From contig DJGZ01000022.1 in the NCBI GenBank assembly GCA_002433025.1, positions 1 to 64,000 on the forward strand: DNA of 64,000 nt, written 5' to 3'. The notes under the pieces were generated by a model. It worked only from the letters and a program-made list of their open reading frames with translations. It was not told the DNA's origin and searched no databases. Positions within the stretch are counted from its first letter, which is position 1. The number at the start of each line of letters is the position of its first letter. The stretch comes from Bacteroidales bacterium UBA5833. GTDB lineage: Bacteria > Bacteroidota > Bacteroidia > Bacteroidales > Lentimicrobiaceae. Below, in pieces: positions 43,140 to 52,900 of the stretch. A program made the translations under genes and the position numbers.

Positions 43140-44357
43140 ATGAATCAGGCAAACGATTATGTGGAAAAAAGCAGAAGCTATCTGCAGATGTTATGTGAAA
43201 CCATTCCCGGACGCTGCGTCGGCAGTGAGGGCAACCGCCAGGCTACCCGTTACTTCAGGCAGACACTTGAATCCCTCGGCTGGGAAACGCGATCGGCGGC
43301 ATTTAACGCGATGGACTGGATCACCAATGGGGCCAGCCTTACCGCCGGGGGCGAAGCATTCAGCGTACACTCAAGCCCCTACGCGCTGGGCTGCAACACA
43401 GAAGCCTCCCTGCTGCAGGCCGGTTCCCTTTCCGAACTGGAATCACTCAGCATGCAGGACCGGATCGTTCTGCTGCATGGTGAACTGGCCGCGGAACAAC
43501 TGATGCCGAAGAACTTTGTATTTTATAATCCTGAACACCATCAGAAAATCATCGCCGCCCTGGAAGCCGGAAAACCGGCCGCGCTGATCTGCGCTACCGG
43601 ATACAACCCGGAACTGGCTGGCGGTGTCTATCCCTTTCCCCTGATTGAAGACGGCGATTTTAACATACCGTCAGTTTACACCACCGAAGAAGAAGGAAAG
43701 CGCCTTCTCGCCCTTACGGGTAATAAAGTAAAACTGGTTTCCGAAGCCACACGCATCCCCGGAACCGGATATAATGTTACAGCCCGTAAAGGGAAAAATC
43801 CCGGAAAAAGGATTGTGGTTACCGCGCACATAGATGCCAAAAAGGGCACCCCCGGCGCCATTGACAATGCCACGGGAGTGGCCGTACTGCTGCTGCTGGC
43901 CGAAATGATGAAGGATTATCAGGGCGAACCGGTCATCGAACTGGCGGCCTTTAACGGGGAGGATTACTACGCGGTACCCGGACAAATGCTTTATATCTCA
44001 GAAAACCATCAACATTTCAACCAGATCAGCCTGAATATCAACATCGACGGGGCCGGTTATCACGAAGGCGGGTCCGCCTACTCGTTGTTCGGCCTGCCTG
44101 AGCGCCTGACACAGGAGGCGCATGCCGTTTTCAGGGATGCACATGGTTTTTGGGAAGGCCCGCAGTGGCCGCAGGGGGATCACAGTATTTTTGTACAATA
44201 CGGATGCCCGGCCATCGCCCTTACTTCGGAATGGTTCCTTCAGCACCTTCACTCACAGCGCATTACCCATACCCCCGCCGACCAGCCGGGAATAGTCAAT
44301 CCCGCCCGGATGCCGGAAATTGCTGCAGCCATCAGGGATCTGATACTGAAAATCTGA
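43140..44357 (+). CDS. M28 family zinc aminopeptidase
   Basis: A 405-residue peptidase. The start at 43140 is preferred over 43086 because it follows the -7 box and begins a typical helical N-terminus. M28 metal and catalytic residues are visible: H230-I-D232, D242 (GAIDNATG), E274-D275 in FNGEDYYAVPG (the usual Glu-Glu pair is Glu-Asp), the Asp in NINIDGAGY and the final His in ITHTPADQP. A PA-like insert sits before the catalytic part (about 75-185). No signal peptide, so it is probably cytoplasmic, releasing amino acids from peptides. It complements the periplasmic dipeptidyl peptidases in this window. Confidence 0.88.
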   Translation: MNQANDYVEKSRSYLQMLCETIPGRCVGSEGNRQATRYFRQTLESLGWETRSAAFNAMDWITNGASLTAGGEAFSVHSSPYALGCNTEASLLQAGSLSELESLSMQDRIVLLHGELAAEQLMPKNFVFYNPEHHQKIIAALEAGKPAALICATGYNPELAGGVYPFPLIEDGDFNIPSVYTTEEEGKRLLALTGNKVKLVSEATRIPGTGYNVTARKGKNPGKRIVVTAHIDAKKGTPGAIDNATGVAVLLLLAEMMKDYQGEPVIELAAFNGEDYYAVPGQMLYISENHQHFNQISLNINIDGAGYHEGGSAYSLFGLPERLTQEAHAVFRDAHGFWEGPQWPQGDHSIFVQYGCPAIALTSEWFLQHLHSQRITHTPADQPGIVNPARMPEIAAAIRDLILKI

Positions 44358-44411
44358 AGCCGGTTTCCCGGCATAGCAGCGGTTTGTTGATTTGCCAATC
44401 CGATGGTATTT

Positions 44412-44441
44412 CAGGCGGAATCCAAATTCCGCTTAGCCGGG
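44412..44441. repeat. REP-like palindromic repeat, copy B (left of hicBA)
   Basis: A 30-base unit containing GCGGAAT-CCAA-ATTCCGC (44413 on; 7-bp stem, 4-nt loop) and ending TTAGCCGGG. It matches the unit at 45322-45351 with three mismatches in the same orientation. It could also terminate the M28 transcript. Confidence 0.65.
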
Positions 44442-44536
44442 GAAAAACTGAATACTGATTTGTCAATGAACATAAAACTGAAAATCATCTTGTTCACGCC
44501 TGAATGATAAGGCCGGAACAAATGACTTCTTTCCCG

Positions 44537-44553
44537 TATTTTTGTTATCTTTG
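44537..44553 (+). promoter_or_regulatory. Tandem -7 boxes TATTTTTG / TATCTTTG upstream of hicBA
   Basis: Two exact TAnnTTTG matches (44537-44544 and 44546-44553) spaced one base apart. At least one probably starts the hicBA transcript. Confidence 0.45.
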
Positions 44554-44691
44554 TTTTAAAAACGTTATTCGGGTGTATCGCTTGCCTTTTCTGGCATCTA
44601 TACGGAAAGTATGATTACAGGATTATTTCCCTTTTCCTGAAATCAATACAACGCAAACAAGCCTGACAAATGTTTTATAAGCCCCCTGAAA

Positions 44692-44940
44692 ATGAAAACA
44701 GAAAACAAAGTATTACATCTGCCCATTCTTGTAGAACAGGACGAAGACAATATTTATATCGTAAGCTGCCCTGTTTTCAAAGGCTGTCACTCTTATGGAA
44801 AAACAGTTGAGGAAGCCCTTACAAATATCAAGGAAGTGATTGATATTTGCATTGAAGAGGAAAAGGATATGGTTTCCGGCACAAACCGCTTTGTTGGTTT
44901 CAGAGAAATACAGGTTTCATATAAACCCGCAACAGCCTGA
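44692..44940 (+). CDS. hicB: HicB-like antitoxin
   Basis: An 82-residue protein with the HicB partial RNase-H-like fold: LPILVEQDEDNIYIVSCPVFKGCHSYGKTVEEALTNIKEVIDICIEE. It should bind and neutralise the HicA toxin encoded 11 bases downstream and may repress the operon. It lacks an obvious C-terminal DNA-binding domain (ribbon-helix-helix or HTH), so repression may need the complex. The order antitoxin-toxin is the reverse of the classic hicAB. Confidence 0.88.
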   Translation: MKTENKVLHLPILVEQDEDNIYIVSCPVFKGCHSYGKTVEEALTNIKEVIDICIEEEKDMVSGTNRFVGFREIQVSYKPATA

Positions 44941-44951
44941 TACAGATTTTT

Positions 44952-45239
44952 ATGCCCCAATTGCCTGTTATTTCCGGTAAAGACTTTATCAGATTTCTGC
45001 TGTCGCCTGGCTTTGTGGTTGTGCGGATCAACGGCTCACATCACAGACTGAAACATCCTGATGGCAGGGCAACTACTATTCCGGTGCATAAAAGCGAAAG
45101 TATTCCGAAAGGCCTGTTACGAAAAATTATTCGTGAAGATTTAGACCTTGAACTCACCGATTTCCTGAACCTTTTCAAAAAAATACAATTAGCGTCCGGA
45201 ATAAAAACGAAATATCACGGCATTTTGAACAGCTGCTAA
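44952..45239 (+). CDS. hicA: HicA-like mRNA interferase toxin
   Basis: A 95-residue protein with a dsRBD-like HicA fold: ISGKDFIRFLLSPGFVVVRINGSHHRLKHPDGRATTIPVHKSESIPKGLLRKIIRED. The catalytic His is in GSHH (His30/31). It should cleave mRNA when free of HicB. About 20 residues after the normal end (NLFKKIQLASGIKTKYHGILNSC) form an extra tail, perhaps by loss of an earlier stop. Confidence 0.88.
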   Translation: MPQLPVISGKDFIRFLLSPGFVVVRINGSHHRLKHPDGRATTIPVHKSESIPKGLLRKIIREDLDLELTDFLNLFKKIQLASGIKTKYHGILNSC

Positions 45240-45321
45240 ATTGCAGGGTTGCTTTTACAAAATGCCGGTACAGGTTATCAAAACCAACGGGTTTTGCTGA
45301 ATCTCAAATTCAACGGCATAC

Positions 45322-45351
45322 CAGGCGGAATTCAAAATCCACTTAGCCGGG
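45322..45351. repeat. REP-like palindromic repeat, copy C (right of hicBA)
   Basis: A direct repeat of 44412-44441 with three mismatches (27 of 30 identical) in the same orientation, located 83 bases after hicA. The stem is less perfect here. Together the two copies bracket hicBA. Confidence 0.65.
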
Positions 45352-45368
45352 CCCGGATAAAACCAGGA

Positions 45369-46262
45369 TTAAATTACGTCCGCCTCGATCGCCTGAAGCA
45401 CCTCTTTGGTGTCATTATCATACACAAATGCAATCACACTGCAGTTTTCAGGCACATACTCCTCTTTAAGGATATACTTGAATGATTTCACCAGGGATTC
45501 GGGATTCGGCGTTCCGGCAGCTGCAATGCTGCTTCCCCAGGTGGATGTAATGGCTGAGCGCAACACGTGATTGTGAACATATTCCTTAATAACCGGCGTA
45601 TCGCCCGAGCCGGAATCATTGTTCTTCTGCGGCTTCACAATGCCGCTTTCGGCAAGCACCACCACCAGTCTGAGGTTTCTGTCAAGCGCGGTGATAAACC
45701 TGGCTTTGACATGGGTGCACAGCTTCCTTTCCGCAGCGTCATATTCGTTGATCATCTGAAGATCAATCAGCGGCTGTGTTGAGAGGGCGTCGGTTACGTT
45801 AGCGCCCCAGGCGGTCGGCGTGATGATGTGGTTGTTGGGATGTCCCCTGCGGTTAACCATACCATTGGGATTGCCTACCATCCCGACCCCGAAAAAAACG
45901 TCCCAGGCCGTTCCGGCCTCCGTCCTGAAATCATAGGTAAAATCGCCCCCGGGAGTGGGATTGGCAAAATACCCGGCATGCACCGCCAGCAGCACCAGCT
46001 TTTCTCCGTGCACTTCTTTAAGATCGTGCGCCAGTTTGGCCGCTTTGGGGCAGTTTACACAGGTGTGACCCGTGTAGTCCTCCAGCAGGACCCGCTTCTG
46101 CACGGTTGTAACCGCGGGAAATTCAGGTACCGGACAGGCTGCCGTATCAAGCGACCCCGTTTTTTTGGTGAAGGGTTCTTCAATCTTATCACATGAACTG
46201 ATCAGGGCTATTCCCGAGAACAGCAGAACCGATCCTATCAATGCTTTTATGCTGATTTTCAT
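45369..46262 (-). CDS. Omp28-related lipoprotein with thioredoxin-like domain
   Basis: A 297-residue lipoprotein (lipobox ISSC, Cys24) of the Omp28 family, found on the outer membrane of Bacteroidota. A thioredoxin-like domain with C68-V-N-C71 in LLEDYTGHTCVNCPKAA is followed by the family's beta-rich region (VLAESGIVKPQ, YVHNHVLRSAITSTWG). It may act as a disulfide exchanger or an adhesin-like surface protein. It is the last gene of a four-gene unit: manA, TlpA-like, DUF6029 and Omp28, all minus strand with gaps of 24-73 bases. Confidence 0.85.
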   Translation of the reverse strand: MKISIKALIGSVLLFSGIALISSCDKIEEPFTKKTGSLDTAACPVPEFPAVTTVQKRVLLEDYTGHTCVNCPKAAKLAHDLKEVHGEKLVLLAVHAGYFANPTPGGDFTYDFRTEAGTAWDVFFGVGMVGNPNGMVNRRGHPNNHIITPTAWGANVTDALSTQPLIDLQMINEYDAAERKLCTHVKARFITALDRNLRLVVVLAESGIVKPQKNNDSGSGDTPVIKEYVHNHVLRSAITSTWGSSIAAAGTPNPESLVKSFKYILKEEYVPENCSVIAFVYDNDTKEVLQAIEADVI

Positions 46263-46286
46263 TGTTTTGTCTTTTTCAGTTTACAC

Positions 46287-47963
46287 TCAGAAAGCGCTGG
46301 TCAGGGTAATGGTTAATCCGTTGGAAGCAGGGACATTGCGGCAGACGCCGCCGACGCAAAGAATGCCTTCACGCTGCTTGCCGTAAGTAAGCGTCAGGCG
46401 GTTTGATCCGTATGTATAGCCCGCCGAAACCGCCGGATAATGAAACCTCCTGTCCTTGTCCGGATTACCGTAATTGTACTGATCTGCAACCGTAAGGTAC
46501 CACTTGGGCGCCACGGTATACTCGATCAGGAACTGCAGCCAGTCGCCTTCATCCTGTTTCGTGAGCAGGTGCTGATACTCCAGTTTCACAGCCCTTTTAT
46601 CCGTAAGGCGGTAGGTGCCGTCGGCAATAAAAATATGCGCGTTCACCATAGGATCGCCCGGATGCCCTTCAATCACATCAATATTATACTTCAGGTTTAC
46701 GTAAGATACCAGTAATTTGAAATCGGCAGTGAATTTCCGCTGGATCTCAATGTTGAAGTCCCGGAAATAGAGTTCATTACCGAAAGCCAGGAAGGGAGAG
46801 GTATATCCCGCTGTCCCTGCTCCGCCGGGCACGGTGTCGCCTTCAAGCGGATCGCGCTGTATGGATGTGATGCGGGAGTAGTTGATGGCAATATCGGTAC
46901 CGTATTTTCCCCCGATCTTACTGCCCCGTTTGATCTTATAATTCACCTGCCCCTGAAGCGCCATTTCGCCGTTGGGCTGAGTGGCATAGGGGTACATGGC
47001 AGAGAGTGCATAGGCATGCTGGCGGGTGAGGGCCGGAAGATAATTGATATCCAGCGCGCTGCCCGTTTCGGTGCGTTTCGATTTAAAACTCATGTTATCG
47101 GTACGCTTGGCCGAAACAATAACGCCCAGTCCCCTGGTGGAATAAGAGGTCTGCAACAGTAGCGACTCCCCGTTTTTATAGATATAATCATTCATGGCTG
47201 AGGGGTCGTTCATTTTGTTTGCATACTCCCCGTCGATGGCAAACCCACCCCTTGAAATATTGAAACGGGCCGCCCACGAAGCCACATTGGCAGGAAGGAT
47301 CAGCAGCTCATCAGGCCCTGCCGAAATCTCCTCAGTGTCCTGATACTTACTTACGAAGCTTCCTCCCATGGTTACCCTTGTCCTGTATTTCGCTTCCTTA
47401 TCGAAAATATCGTTCAGCGCAAACTCTCCGTCAAGACCGCGTACTATGCCAGGGCCCTGTTCCCAGAAATAACGCTGGGTGCCGATCAGACCTTTCAAAA
47501 CAACACCTTCGGTCGGGCTGAACCTGACTTTGGCGCCTTTCAGGGCATTGTCATACCCAAGGTTGCGTTCTTCATAACTGCGGAGCACCATACCCGAGCC
47601 GAACTGCTCGTAAAAATTTCCCACGGTGATCTCAAACTGCTCGTTTCTCCAGGAACCAAACCAGTAGGGTACGCCATTCCCCTTATAACGTGGATCGTAT
47701 CCAAGGATGGGATTGAGGTAACTTTCGGCGCGCAGTCCGGCACTGAAGTTTCCGTTTGTATAAAGCAGGTTGGCAAAGGAGTTCATGCGCATTTTTTCAG
47801 CTACCTCAAAAGCCCCGATGGCCGAGTCGGCACGGTAAACCTGCGCATCGAGCTGAAAATTGCCGCTTACGCGACCGCCTTCCAGGAAATTCTGGGCACG
47901 AACTAAGGGAGCAGCCAGCAAAAGCATTGCTGCTGCAAAAAGAGTCAGGGAGGTTGTTTTCAA
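46287..47963 (-). CDS. DUF6029 outer-membrane protein (TTG start)
   Basis: A 558-residue protein with a signal peptide (about 1-23, ending VRAQ) and a long series of beta strands (FSAGLRAESYLNP, KVRFSPTEGVVLKGLIGTQRY, ITVGNFYEQFGSGMVLRSYEER). It fits DUF6029, a Bacteroidota outer-membrane barrel that usually lies next to Omp28 and a TlpA-like protein. The start codon appears to be TTG at 47961-47963; no in-frame ATG exists upstream and the signal peptide begins here. It is perhaps a partner of Omp28 on the surface. Confidence 0.85.
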   Translation of the reverse strand: MKTTSLTLFAAAMLLLAAPLVRAQNFLEGGRVSGNFQLDAQVYRADSAIGAFEVAEKMRMNSFANLLYTNGNFSAGLRAESYLNPILGYDPRYKGNGVPYWFGSWRNEQFEITVGNFYEQFGSGMVLRSYEERNLGYDNALKGAKVRFSPTEGVVLKGLIGTQRYFWEQGPGIVRGLDGEFALNDIFDKEAKYRTRVTMGGSFVSKYQDTEEISAGPDELLILPANVASWAARFNISRGGFAIDGEYANKMNDPSAMNDYIYKNGESLLLQTSYSTRGLGVIVSAKRTDNMSFKSKRTETGSALDINYLPALTRQHAYALSAMYPYATQPNGEMALQGQVNYKIKRGSKIGGKYGTDIAINYSRITSIQRDPLEGDTVPGGAGTAGYTSPFLAFGNELYFRDFNIEIQRKFTADFKLLVSYVNLKYNIDVIEGHPGDPMVNAHIFIADGTYRLTDKRAVKLEYQHLLTKQDEGDWLQFLIEYTVAPKWYLTVADQYNYGNPDKDRRFHYPAVSAGYTYGSNRLTLTYGKQREGILCVGGVCRNVPASNGLTITLTSAF

Positions 47964-48036
47964 TGGATATAAATTGAAAGGATTATTCCGGTTTTAAAAC
48001 TTTTCGATCCTGAGATTGGCTGTTTATCTCCGGGAA

Positions 48037-48564
48037 TCAGTGAGATTCTACCGCTTCTCCGCGGTTTAGTTTACGCACCATCTCAATCAGCTGAAGTTCG
48101 CTGCCTTCGCTGAAGGAGGTATGCTGCCATACGATCTCTCCCTTGCCGTTCACCAGGAATGTATGGGGAATCATATTCACATTCATCGCACGTTTGAAGT
48201 CGCCGTTGGCATCCAGCAGCACTTCATAATCCCAGCCCTTGCCGTTTACGGTAGGGCCTACTTTCGAGGTTGACCTGGCATCGTCGATGGAAACGGCCAC
48301 CAGTTTCACACCGGTCTCCTCAACCCAGTCCTGATAAACATCGGCAATGGTGGTCAACTCGTTGATACAGGGCTTGCACCACAATGCCCAGAAGCTTACG
48401 ATCATGGGCTTGCCATTATTGTTAAGGTCGGCGGTATTGAACACTTTGCCATCGAGGGTTTTAACATTGACTGCAGGCAGTTTTTTCAGATTTTTTTCAG
48501 CATCCTGGGCTGCAGCCCCCATCACAAAAGTGAGCATCAATGAGAAGAAAATGACTTTTTTCAT
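48037..48564 (-). CDS. TlpA-like periplasmic thioredoxin
   Basis: A 175-residue protein with a signal peptide (about 1-20, ending AAAQ) and a TlpA/ResA-type thioredoxin fold: VNVKTLDGKVFNTADL, then SFWALWCKPC with catalytic Cys63 and Cys66, and the cis-Pro region MNVNMIPHTFLVNG. It should reduce or isomerise disulfides in the periplasm, plausibly those of the Omp28-family protein encoded in the same unit. Confidence 0.92.
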   Translation of the reverse strand: MKKVIFFSLMLTFVMGAAAQDAEKNLKKLPAVNVKTLDGKVFNTADLNNNGKPMIVSFWALWCKPCINELTTIADVYQDWVEETGVKLVAVSIDDARSTSKVGPTVNGKGWDYEVLLDANGDFKRAMNVNMIPHTFLVNGKGEIVWQHTSFSEGSELQLIEMVRKLNRGEAVESH

Positions 48565-48609
48565 GTTGTTTTGTTTGTTTCTCTGCTTTCAATTCAATAA
48601 TCATGCCTC

Positions 48610-49602
48610 TCAGGCAATGTAAACTTCAAGGATCTCCGAGGGTGATGAAGGAATGATATCAACCCGGTCGATGCCTGCAGGAATCAGCACAGCCTCCCCC
48701 TGCGAAAGGGCAATCTGGGGCTCGGTGGTTCCGTCGTGAACCAGGGTCACTGAACCGGCCACGCAAACGTAAATCACGAATGAGTCCAGTTCACTGTAAT
48801 CCTTGCCCAGGGTCTTGTCAAGGCTGATCAGGTTGGTGGTGAAATACGGACTTGTCACCAGGTTGGCCGATCCATTCTTATTCGGCTTATATTTTGACTT
48901 ATAATCGTCGTAAACATTGAAGTCAATGGCATCCAGGGCTTCCTCAATGTGCAGTTCCCGTGATTTTCCTTCATGGTCAACACGGTCCCAGTCGTAAATC
49001 CGGTAGGTAGTATCGGAAGTCTGCTGTATTTCGGCCAGAAAGGTTCCCGGTCCCAGGGCGTGTACCCTTCCGGCAGGCATATAAAAAACATCACCCTTCT
49101 TTACCTTCTCCACATTCAAAATATCGCGCAACGTATTGTTATGAAGGTGAGCGAGATACGTTTCCCTGTCCACCTTCCGGCTGAAACCGCTGATCAGTTC
49201 AGAACCCGGATCGGCATCAATGATGTACCACATTTCCGACTTGCCGTAACCGATGTTGCGCTTCGCGGCCAGCTCGTCATCCGGATGAACCTGAATGGAA
49301 AGGTAGTCCGCGGCATCAATAAACTTGACCAGAATGGGAAACTCATCACCGAACCTTTCATACACTGCATCCCCGACCAGGTCGCCCATGTAGATCTCTA
49401 CCAGTTCATTCAGGTCGTTTCCTGCAAGAAACCCGTTGACAATGGCGGTCTGATTGCCCGCAACACCCGAGAGCGCCCAGGCTTCACCGCAATTGGGCAG
49501 GGGGGAAAAATCAATTCCAAGTACTGACCTTATCTTGGTTCCTCCCCAGATCTTATCTTTCAGTACCGGCTTGAATTTCAACGGATACAATTGATTTTCC
49601 AT
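48610..49602 (-). CDS. manA: Mannose-6-phosphate isomerase, class I
   Basis: A 330-residue cytoplasmic cupin enzyme converting fructose-6-phosphate and mannose-6-phosphate. Zinc ligands sit in SIQVHPDDE (Gln104, His106) with later GRVHALG (VFYMPAGRVHAL), and the chain begins LKFKPVLKDKIWGGTKI, typical of the short firmicute/Bacteroidete class. With the guanylyltransferase at 30183 it supplies two steps of GDP-mannose synthesis; the phosphomannomutase is not in the window. It is the first gene of the manA-TlpA-DUF6029-Omp28 run. Confidence 0.93.
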   Translation of the reverse strand: MENQLYPLKFKPVLKDKIWGGTKIRSVLGIDFSPLPNCGEAWALSGVAGNQTAIVNGFLAGNDLNELVEIYMGDLVGDAVYERFGDEFPILVKFIDAADYLSIQVHPDDELAAKRNIGYGKSEMWYIIDADPGSELISGFSRKVDRETYLAHLHNNTLRDILNVEKVKKGDVFYMPAGRVHALGPGTFLAEIQQTSDTTYRIYDWDRVDHEGKSRELHIEEALDAIDFNVYDDYKSKYKPNKNGSANLVTSPYFTTNLISLDKTLGKDYSELDSFVIYVCVAGSVTLVHDGTTEPQIALSQGEAVLIPAGIDRVDIIPSSPSEILEVYIA

Positions 49603-49980
49603 ATCGCTATTCAGTTTTTATGCGTTTTCCCGCGACGCAGGCAGACAAAGCCAGTGAGCTTAAGACTGCGGGGTAAAATTACAATAAATTCAATCATACA
49701 AATAGTAAGATACATTACCATTTACTGATAATCAAACACTGCTGAGCCTCTTTTTGATATTTTTTAAAATGTTTTTGCTGTAGGAATGCCATCACTGTAA
49801 ATGATGACTCAGCATCAGAAAAGAATGATCAAAAGAGAAAGTGTATTGACAACCGGTAAAAATTTTCATTGAGCAATTAGAAAATACCTGAAAACGGCTA
49901 ACAATCCGTTCAATCTTTTCGAAAAAAAACGACGCAGCCTTGTTTCCAAAGCTGCGTCGTTGAAAAAATTGAAACAGGAA
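49603..49980. other. Intergenic region between manA and the large T9SS gene
   Basis: No gene is seen. It should hold the manA promoter (a one-mismatch -7-like element on the minus strand at 49674-49681) and it contains the terminator of the upstream T9SS gene at 49928-49961. Confidence 0.5.
49928..49961 (-). terminator. Strong terminator after the large T9SS gene
   Basis: AACGACGCAGC and its complement form an 11-bp stem with a 12-nt loop, followed in the minus direction by an eight-T run. It lies 20 bases beyond the stop codon at 49981. Confidence 0.9.
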
Positions 49981-52900
49981 TTACCTCACAATAAGTTTGT
50001 AACTCTGATGTTCAGCATTTCTGATGATTTTTGCCACATACAATCCGGCCGGGATATTCAGGCCGAACGTATATTCATCACTTCCATTGAGTTGACGGCA
50101 GTAAACCTGCTGTCCCTGAAGGTTATAAAGCACAAAACTGATGGCGCCATGGTCAGCCGCATTCACGGTAATCTGCCTGCCGAAGGCAAAAACCTTAAGG
50201 CCGCTGATCTGCGGTTGATCAATTCCGATTGAAATCAGGTCAAGGAGCAATACATTGTCAAGTCCGCCCGAAGGATTGCGTGTGTCGGTTTCTATCCACA
50301 CTCCTGAAGGGACTTCATAGGCATGCACAACGGATCCGTCTTCACCGCTGCGGATTTCCACGCGCTGAACTCCGGCATCGTTCACATTCGGAACGATGCC
50401 GCCCCATGATCCGTTATCGCCGGCAACCTCACTGATATAGAAAGGCGCATAGGATGTAATGGAAGCAAAATCCACCTCGCTGCTTTCGATATGCGCTGCA
50501 TAAAGCGGGCGGCCTGTGCCGGCTGCATTGTCATAAAGCAGGGCGAAATCCTTGGGAGTATCCTCACTGATGCCCATAATGGCCGTACCCTGTGCGGGAT
50601 CAGCTTCCACGCCGAACTGCAGCACGGTAGCATAATCGGTTGTGGTAAGCCGGTGAGTAATTACAGAGCCATCGGCACCATCATTCAGCGAAATGCGCAT
50701 AAAAATCTGGTTACCGGGGGTGAACCTCGCGTTACCGGTAGGCTCAGCGATAAACCATCCGGTATAAGTTCCGGTGACATCGGTGGTAAATTCGCCGTAC
50801 TCACCCGGATTTGCCAGGGAAGTGCTGGTGGTACGCGAATAAGTACCATCAGCGGCGATAAAGATACAGTTGCCCGCGCCATCTGCCGTTGGCAGGTCCG
50901 ATTCGAGCACAACCTTATTGAAATACCTGTAGGTTGCTTCAGGCGTCAGGTTTTCGAGGGTAGCCCAAAATGCATAAGGTACGCGGGTATTGTTGGTACC
51001 GTTGATCCCCTGTACAAACTGCGGAAGGATAACGGCGGCAATTCCGGGTTGCCCCGGATCTGTAACATTACCATTACAGGTCACCACTTTATCGGCTGCG
51101 CCGCCACCGGCATTTACAATGGTTTGCCCGTTGTAATCGCCTGCCGTGAGACCCGCTGTTAAACGTACTGAAACGGTTACCGGTTGTCCGGTAATGATTC
51201 CGTCGGCGTAAGCAAATTCAAGGGTTGTTCCGAAGGTTGTTCCGTCAGCCGAAATCTCATAGTCAGCAGGTGCTGTTACAGTAATGTTTCCGCTGCCATC
51301 GAGGTCGTTTCCGCTCAGCAGGTATGTCTGCACGCCCGAGGGGCCACTGCCTTCAATGTAAGTAAATCCGCTAAGGGCGGAAGGACTGACCGAAAGCGCA
51401 GGTTCGCCGGTAGGCATCAGGTCAATGACAAGGATATCCACCTCACCTCCGAAAGGATTGCGGGTGTCATAAACTCCCCAAACGCCATCCTCAGAAGTAT
51501 GCACAGCCACCAGGCTGCCGTTGGTCCTGCTGCGTTCTTCAATCCTGCGGATGCCATCGGGAAGGATGTTGGGAACGATACCTCCCCAGGAGCCGTTATT
51601 TCCCTGAACTTCCGATGTATAGAAAGTTACATAAGTACCAACGGCTGTAAAGTCGATACCGGTTGTTTCAATACTGGTGCCGTAAACCGGACGGCCAGTA
51701 CCGTTAACATTGTCGTAAAGATACACCATGTTGCCTGAAGCAGCCTCGGAGATACCCCTGATTCCGGTACCTTCGCCAGCCTGGTTTACCGTCCCGAAAT
51801 TAATCACTTCGGCCGAAGCTGTGGTTGTTAAGCGGGTAGCCACGCTTGTACCATTTTCTCCATTGTTCAGCATAATACGCATGAAAACCTGGTTTCCGGG
51901 GGTGAAACGGGCATTGCCGCTTGGCTCGGTGATAAACCATCCGCTGTATGAGCCGGAAGCATCCGTGGTAAACTCCCCGTACTCACCGGCATTGGCCATG
52001 GATGTGCTGCTGGTTCTGGCAAAGGATCCGTCGGCATTTACAAAAATCACGTTACCGGCTCCGTCGGTAGTAGGCGAATCGGAGCTGATTACCACCTTAT
52101 TGAAATAGCGGTAGGTTGCATTGGGGAGCATATTGCTGATGCTTGCCCTGAAAGCGAATGGCACCCGTTTTGCATTCGTGCCGTTGATCCCCTGTATCCA
52201 CATCGGCAGGGTCTCAGCACTCAGCACGGGAACCGGATAAGTAACACTTCCCGAGCAGGTTACAATGGCATTAGAGGCATTTCCGCCTGCATGCACAATT
52301 TGCTGACCGTTGTAATTACCCACGGCCAGCCCGGCTTTCAGCCTGACTGAAATGGTGAGGGGCTGTCCGATGATAACGCCGCCGGCAAACGGAAGGCTCA
52401 GGGATGAGGAAAATGCTGTGCCATCGGAAGATATCTCATAATCGGCAGGCGCTGTTACGGCAATGTTTCCGCTGCCTTCCAGATTTGCGGCGCTGAGTGT
52501 ATAGGTCTGAGCAGCCGAAGGCCCGCTACCGGTCACATAGGTAAAACCACTGAGTGTAGCCGGAGAAACTGTAATAACCGGAGTATTGGCTGCGATCAGG
52601 TCGATCACAAGCACTTCATCCAGTCCGCCGGCAGGATTGGCCGTTACGGTTGCACCCCAGACTCCGTCAGGTGATGTATCTGTCTTAATGATAGTCCCGC
52701 CAGCCAGGGCACGTTCCTCAATTCTTCTCACACCGTTGGCATTCACATTGGGGACGATTCCTCCCCATGCGCCGTTAACATTATAGACATCCGTTGTATA
52801 GAATGCGGCATAAGAGCCTGCACCCGCATAATCCACACCGGTTACTTCGATACTTGTACCAAAAATCGGGCGACCGCTACCATTCGTATTATCGTAAAGG

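Larger units (their letters stand above)
44358..44691. other. Intergenic region before hicBA with palindrome and tandem -7 boxes
   Basis: It contains a REP-like palindrome (44413-44430), two overlapping -7 box matches (44537-44553) and no gene. The distance from the boxes to the hicB start is about 140 bases, leaving a long leader that could carry an operator. Confidence 0.5.

Noticed and set aside
45249..45485. 78-codon frame after hicA
   Set aside because: It runs into the antisense of the Omp28-type gene and includes the palindromic repeat; no protein-like features.
48973..49527. 184-codon plus-strand frame opposite manA
   Set aside because: ManA on the minus strand is unambiguous (QVHPDD zinc site).
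50491..51738. Long plus-strand frames opposite the giant T9SS gene
   Set aside because: They repeat with the repeats of the minus-strand gene and have no signal peptide or motif; they are shadows.
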